DNA of 64,000 nucleotides from Niastella caeni (GTDB lineage: Bacteria > Bacteroidota > Bacteroidia > Chitinophagales > Chitinophagaceae). The stretch spans positions 124,001 through 188,000 of the forward strand of contig NZ_STFF01000010.1 of NCBI RefSeq assembly GCF_004834005.1. The letters are read 5' to 3'. The position numbers and the translations under genes were made by a program. Of the stretch, positions 59,930 to 64,000 are shown one piece after another. The first letter of the stretch is position 1. Every line of letters starts with the position of its first letter. Below the pieces are notes generated by a model. The model made no database searches and had not been told where the DNA came from. It saw only the letters and a list, made by a program, of their open reading frames with translations.

Positions 59930-61216
59930 ATGAGCAAAGAAAGAATACAGCATTTATTACAACTATATGCCGCCAACCAGGCCAGCCGCGAAGAAGTGGA
60001 AGAATTATTCGCATGGCTGAAAAAGCAGGAAGGCGACGACGCATTAAAGAAATTCATATTTGATACTGCGGGTAAAGAAGCACACAGCGCAACGCTTCCT
60101 GAAAAAGATTGGGATAGGATCTGGCAATCGGTTGAATCAGGAATAACGAGCGCCAATACTTCTGCAAAAATTGTTCGCCCCTATTGGTCCCGCGTATCGC
60201 GCGGTGGGATAGCGGCCGCCGTATTATTGCTGGTAATGGCCGGTAGTGCATGGTTCTATTTTTCACGCCCGAAACCAACTTCAGCACCCGTAGTTTCCGC
60301 TGTTACAATTAAAAAAGATATAGCTCCCGGTGGCAATAAAGCCCTTCTTACGCTGGCCGATGGCACTACCATTGTACTCGATACCGTGCAAACCGGTTTG
60401 CTGGCATTGCAGGGCCAAACTAAGATCATAAAACAGAATACAGCACAGCTTATTTATAATTCACCTGCTACATCAGAGCAAAAGGCCGGCGAAGTATTGT
60501 ACAACAGGGTTACAACTCCGCATGGCGGTCAGTTTCAGTTGATGTTACCCGATGGAACCAACGTATGGTTGAACGCAGGTTCGTCACTATGCTTCCCGGC
60601 CACTTTTTCAACTTCTAAAAGAATGGTGCAATTAACCGGTGAAGCATACTTTGAAGTAGCGAGCCTGACTCCGCCAGGAGGATCAAAAAAAGTTCCATTT
60701 ATTGTAAAGATCGGCACCTCTTCAGGGGCGCAGGGGGAGATAGAAGTTCTAGGAACCCATTTCAATGTGAATGCTTATGATGATGAAGAGGCTATTAAGA
60801 CAACCCTGCTGGAAGGAAAGGTGAAGGTCGTGAAACGTGAAACGGTCCCGCAAGGCGGGAGCAAAGAAGAGTCAGGCATCTTGAAACCAGGCGAACAGGC
60901 TGTATTGTCGCGAGCCCATTCACCATTGACCATTCACCATTCACCCAATGTGCAACAGGTAATGGCCTGGAAGAACGGATACTTCCGCTTTAAAGAAACA
61001 GGCATTCGTGAATTGATGCGGCAGGTTGAAAGATGGTACAATGTGGAAGTTGAATTCAAAACCGATCGCACCGATCAATATTATACCGGTGTGGTATCGC
61101 GCTCGCAAAATATTTCGGCCCTTTTACAAACATTGGAGTTAACCGGCACCGTGCATTTTCAGATAGATAACCATGCGGCAAAAGGAAAGCAGGGAAAAAT
61201 TATAGTATTACCGTGA
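59930..61216 (+). CDS. FecR-family anti-sigma regulator
   Basis: I use the ATG at 59930 (MSKERIQHLL), giving 428 residues. A cytoplasmic helical part (DUF4880-like, residues 1-60) is followed by one membrane segment (AAAVLLLVMAGSAWFYF, about 94-112), then a periplasmic FecR domain (GGQFQLMLPDGTNVWLNAGS, LTGEAYFEV, EIEVLGTHFNVNAY, TTLLEGKVKV) and a C-terminal DUF4974 domain (GYFRFKETGIRELMRQVERW, TGTVHFQI). It senses the TonB receptor's signalling domain and controls the sigma factor upstream. Three short low-complexity inserts (PPGGSKK, VPQGGSKEE and HSPLTIHHSP) correspond to DNA repeats. Confidence 0.9.
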   Translation: MSKERIQHLLQLYAANQASREEVEELFAWLKKQEGDDALKKFIFDTAGKEAHSATLPEKDWDRIWQSVESGITSANTSAKIVRPYWSRVSRGGIAAAVLLLVMAGSAWFYFSRPKPTSAPVVSAVTIKKDIAPGGNKALLTLADGTTIVLDTVQTGLLALQGQTKIIKQNTAQLIYNSPATSEQKAGEVLYNRVTTPHGGQFQLMLPDGTNVWLNAGSSLCFPATFSTSKRMVQLTGEAYFEVASLTPPGGSKKVPFIVKIGTSSGAQGEIEVLGTHFNVNAYDDEEAIKTTLLEGKVKVVKRETVPQGGSKEESGILKPGEQAVLSRAHSPLTIHHSPNVQQVMAWKNGYFRFKETGIRELMRQVERWYNVEVEFKTDRTDQYYTGVVSRSQNISALLQTLELTGTVHFQIDNHAAKGKQGKIIVLP

Positions 61217-61308
61217 ATGGTCAATGGTGAATAGAACCCTATTTGCGAGGTTAATAACTAATACGAGACTCAGAAATTTCGTGAGTCATTGACCATTCAC
61301 CATTCACC
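61213..61308. repeat. Inverted pair of a 22-nt intergenic repeat
   Basis: GTGAATGGTCAATGGTGAAT (61213) and CATTGACCATTCACCATTCA (61287) are inverted relatives and could form a 13-bp stem between fecR and the receptor gene. A 22-bp perfect copy of the second also lies in the fecR coding region at 60924-60945. Confidence 0.75.
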
Positions 61309-61417
61309 AAAAGAAAACCGGAAGCGTTGGAGCCGCTCCCGGTAGCATTAAGGTGTTTCAAAACAAGTCAGACTGTAGGACCGACATTGAATTGTTAAAC
61401 CAAAACTTCACAAAAGT

Positions 61418-64000
61418 ATGAAATTGACAGTTTACTGCGCACCATGGCAATTGAACAGGGTGCCTTGCAGTAATGAACACGTATCCGGCAAAACCCCACC
61501 GGCCAACTGGTGGCTGCCGGCCAAAATGCTGCTAATTATGAAATTAACTGCTTTCCTGCTATTGGTAATTTCCCTGCATGTAAGTGCCAGGGGCTTATCG
61601 CAGAAAATCACCATCGTTAAAAAAAATGCAACGCTGGAACAGATCTTTGAACTGATCCAGCAGCAGGGTGGTTACGATTTTTTAGTTAGTAGCCAGGTGC
61701 TTGCCAAAGCGCATCGCGTAGATATAGAAGCACGCAATGCCACCGTAAAGGAAGTGCTTGACCAATGTTTTAAAAATCAGCCCCTCACTTATATTCTGCA
61801 CGAAAAGACCATCATCGTAAAAGAAAAAGAAAAGAAGGAGGAAAAAAGCACGGCACAGGCTGTAACCATTGTTTCCGAACCGGAACAAAAAGCAAGCGGT
61901 TCAGGCCATGTAACAACAGCCTATGCAACCACAGCACAAACCGTTTCAGGAACGGTGAAGGATGAGAAAAATCAGCCAATTGAAGGCGCGGCCGTTTCTA
62001 TCAAAAAATTAAATATAGGCACCATTACCGACCACAACGGTAAGTTTCAGTTCACGGTGCCCGATGGCGCCTGGGAGCTGGAAATATCTTCGGTAGGATA
62101 CCAGCCCATTACAAGGACCATAACAGTAGGCGAATCGGCTGTACCCACGTTGAATGTGAGCATGAAATTATCTGCTACAGGTTTAACCGATGTGGTGGTA
62201 GTGGGTTATGGCACCCAGCGGAAAAGAGATGTAACAGGAACCATCAGCCGCGTAAAGGGCGAAGACTTTCAAAACCTGCCGGTTACCAATGCCGCTCAGG
62301 CATTGCAGGGCCGGGCATCGGGCGTTGATATTGTAAGTGGAGATGGAGCGCCCAACAGTACGCCCGCTATTCGAATTCGTGGTACCGGCACCCTCAATAG
62401 CGCCGATCCGCTGGTAGTGATCGATGGGGTTCCGGCCGGCAGCCTTACCGATGTAAATCCTAACGATATTGCCTCTATCGAAGTGTTGAAAGATGCTTCT
62501 TCATCGGCCATATACGGTACAAGGGCCGCCAATGGCGTAATACTCGTTACCACTAAAAAAGGAAACTATGAAGAGAAATTAAAGATCAATATAAATGCTT
62601 ATACCGGTCAGTCGAAAGTATTAAAGAAACTCGATCTGTTAACAGCGCCCGACCTGGTAAAATTAAAGAAAGAAGAATTTAACAACGATGGCTCATCTAT
62701 ACCCGCCATCTGGAACGATCCGAATTATGCCGTGCAACGTACCAACTGGCAGGATGCCTTGTTTGGTACCGGTAAAGTTAATAATGCAGATGCGTCGTTA
62801 AGAGGAGGAAACAGAAATTCCAACTTTAGTTTATCGGGCAATTATTACGATAACAAAGGGATGATACAAAACTCTTTTTTCCGCCGTTACAGCGCCCGTT
62901 TTAATTCAGAGCATAAGATCGGCGGCCGTATTAAAGTAGGGGAGAACTTTTTGTATTCATCAACCAATGATGCCGGTCCCAATACACGTTCGGCACAGGA
63001 CGGTCTTGTATGGAGCGCCATTCGTTTTAACCCGGCTATTCCCGTTAAAAAAGACGATGGTACCTGGGGCAGCTCAAAGGCCGACAACGAACTCGGCGAC
63101 ATTAACAACCCGGTATTCACGGCCGCCAACATCGACCAGTCGAACAGAAATTCACGCGTGCTGGCTAACGCTTATGCCGAAATAGAAATTTTAAAGAACC
63201 TGAAGTTCAGAGCTAATTTCGGCTTCGATCAAACGCTGTACAACTATTATAATTTTTCCATTGCCACACCCGATCAAACCAGGGTAAACTCGCTGGCCAT
63301 ATTAACGCAGTCATCTTCTAAAAGAACTTCTTTACTGGAAGAATATTACCTTACCTGGGATGGCAAATTTGGAAAAGACCATAATCTTTCTGTAGTGGGC
63401 GGTTATTCGGCGCAGAACCTGAAAAGCAACTGGTTCACAGCCGAACGCCGGGGGTACGACGATGCTAACCGCGATCAGCGGGTATTAAATAGCGGTAGCA
63501 GCGGTAACCAGTTTTCGAGCGGCAATAACAATCCCGACGAAGGGCTGGTTTCTTATTTCGCAAGGGCCAACTATGGGTTCAAAGGAAAGTACCTGTTAAC
63601 AGCCACCATGCGCGCCGATGGATCGAGCAAATTTCCAAAGGGTAAACAGTGGGGTTACTTCCCGGCCTTTTCAGCCGGCTGGCGCATTTCGGATGAAAAC
63701 TTCTTCAAAGACAATGTTTCATTCATCAACTCATTAAAGATCACCGGTGGCTGGGGCCAGTTGGGTAACCAAAACGTTCCCGCTTATCAATACCTCGGTA
63801 TTGTAACGCGCGGCGGTTCATCAACCATTTACGCGTTTGGTACAGGCACTACAGTGGTAGATGGTGCATTTATTACCAGCCTTGGTAATCCCGAGATTAC
63901 CTGGGAAAGAGCTGAAATGACCAACATTAGCCTTGAGTTTGCTACTTTACATAATAAGTTGACCGGTACCGTTACCTGGTTCAACAAAAACACCAAAGAC
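61418..64000 (+). CDS. SusC/RagA-family TonB-dependent receptor (cut by window edge)
   Basis: Open from the ATG at 61418 to the end of the window (861 codons). A start at 61538 (MKLTAFLLLVISLHVSARG) would begin directly at the signal peptide and may be the true one. Residues about 62-128 form an STN signalling domain (KNATLEQIFELIQQQGGYDF). A carboxypeptidase-regulatory-like domain follows (SGTVKDEKNQPIEGAAVSIK, SSVGYQPI), then the plug with VVVVGYGTQRKRDVTGTISR, VLKDASSSAIYGTRAANGVI, and barrel strands. The STN domain and the upstream sigma and FecR genes indicate FecA-type transcriptional signalling. A SusD partner is expected beyond the edge. Confidence 0.95.
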   Translation, partial: MKLTVYCAPWQLNRVPCSNEHVSGKTPPANWWLPAKMLLIMKLTAFLLLVISLHVSARGLSQKITIVKKNATLEQIFELIQQQGGYDFLVSSQVLAKAHRVDIEARNATVKEVLDQCFKNQPLTYILHEKTIIVKEKEKKEEKSTAQAVTIVSEPEQKASGSGHVTTAYATTAQTVSGTVKDEKNQPIEGAAVSIKKLNIGTITDHNGKFQFTVPDGAWELEISSVGYQPITRTITVGESAVPTLNVSMKLSATGLTDVVVVGYGTQRKRDVTGTISRVKGEDFQNLPVTNAAQALQGRASGVDIVSGDGAPNSTPAIRIRGTGTLNSADPLVVIDGVPAGSLTDVNPNDIASIEVLKDASSSAIYGTRAANGVILVTTKKGNYEEKLKININAYTGQSKVLKKLDLLTAPDLVKLKKEEFNNDGSSIPAIWNDPNYAVQRTNWQDALFGTGKVNNADASLRGGNRNSNFSLSGNYYDNKGMIQNSFFRRYSARFNSEHKIGGRIKVGENFLYSSTNDAGPNTRSAQDGLVWSAIRFNPAIPVKKDDGTWGSSKADNELGDINNPVFTAANIDQSNRNSRVLANAYAEIEILKNLKFRANFGFDQTLYNYYNFSIATPDQTRVNSLAILTQSSSKRTSLLEEYYLTWDGKFGKDHNLSVVGGYSAQNLKSNWFTAERRGYDDANRDQRVLNSGSSGNQFSSGNNNPDEGLVSYFARANYGFKGKYLLTATMRADGSSKFPKGKQWGYFPAFSAGWRISDENFFKDNVSFINSLKITGGWGQLGNQNVPAYQYLGIVTRGGSSTIYAFGTGTTVVDGAFITSLGNPEITWERAEMTNISLEFATLHNKLTGTVTWFNKNTKD

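Overview
The window looks like a chromosomal segment of a Bacteroidota bacterium, most likely family Chitinophagaceae. The signs are a SusC/RagA-type TonB receptor with an STN domain behind an ECF sigma/FecR pair, a type IX secretion sorting domain, a PorT-like barrel, CRTAC1-type VCBS lipoproteins, a phage_int_SAM_5-type tyrosine integrase, and weak Shine-Dalgarno signals. No rRNA or tRNA gene was recognised.

Layout. (1) 1-3392, minus strand: a small biosynthetic operon with a stand-alone NRPS-like condensation domain, an acyl carrier protein, an ATP-grasp enzyme and a glycosyltransferase-like protein cut by the left edge. (2) 3998-4873: a secreted esterase. (3) 5371-19713: a defence block, almost all on the minus strand. 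It holds an Mrr-like nuclease/IrrE fusion, an unassigned nuclease-like protein, a complete Wadjet operon (jetABCD), a small ParB-like gene on the plus strand, and a Gabija-type pair (gajA, gajB). (4) 20386-37473: a roughly 17-kb integrative element bounded by a 15-bp direct repeat. Both ends carry the same 13-bp motif just inside the boundary, and a tyrosine integrase sits at the left end. Its cargo is a Ser/Thr kinase with an unknown partner, a convergent PP2C phosphatase and nuclease-like protein, a DUF2290-like protein with a NERD/SF1 helicase and an XRE regulator, a strongly structured candidate RNA, an AbiV-like gene facing a PDDEXK nuclease, a complete Hachiman pair (hamA, hamB), and a RelA/SpoT-synthetase protein. 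(5) 37474-45953: a scar zone with an ISL3-family IS, degraded copies of the same integrase, ORF6N and truncated GGDEF genes, a VOC/WYL pair, and three peculiar arrays of degenerate 21-nt units whose orientation flips in the middle. (6) 45954-64000: ordinary chromosome of higher G+C with a small exporter, outer-membrane and lipoproteins, a T9SS mini-protein, a giant SpvB/RHS protein with a Ntox23-like C-terminus, an A/C-only repeat tract, a VCBS lipoprotein, and the sigma-FecR-SusC signalling set.

The middle two thirds therefore reads as a defence hotspot built by repeated integration. The least explained items are the compact five-stem RNA at 28985-29125, the mirrored 21-nt arrays at 41.2-45.6 kb, and the kinase/phosphatase/nuclease cassette at 22.2-25.5 kb. 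All functions are read by eye from motifs; no search was run.
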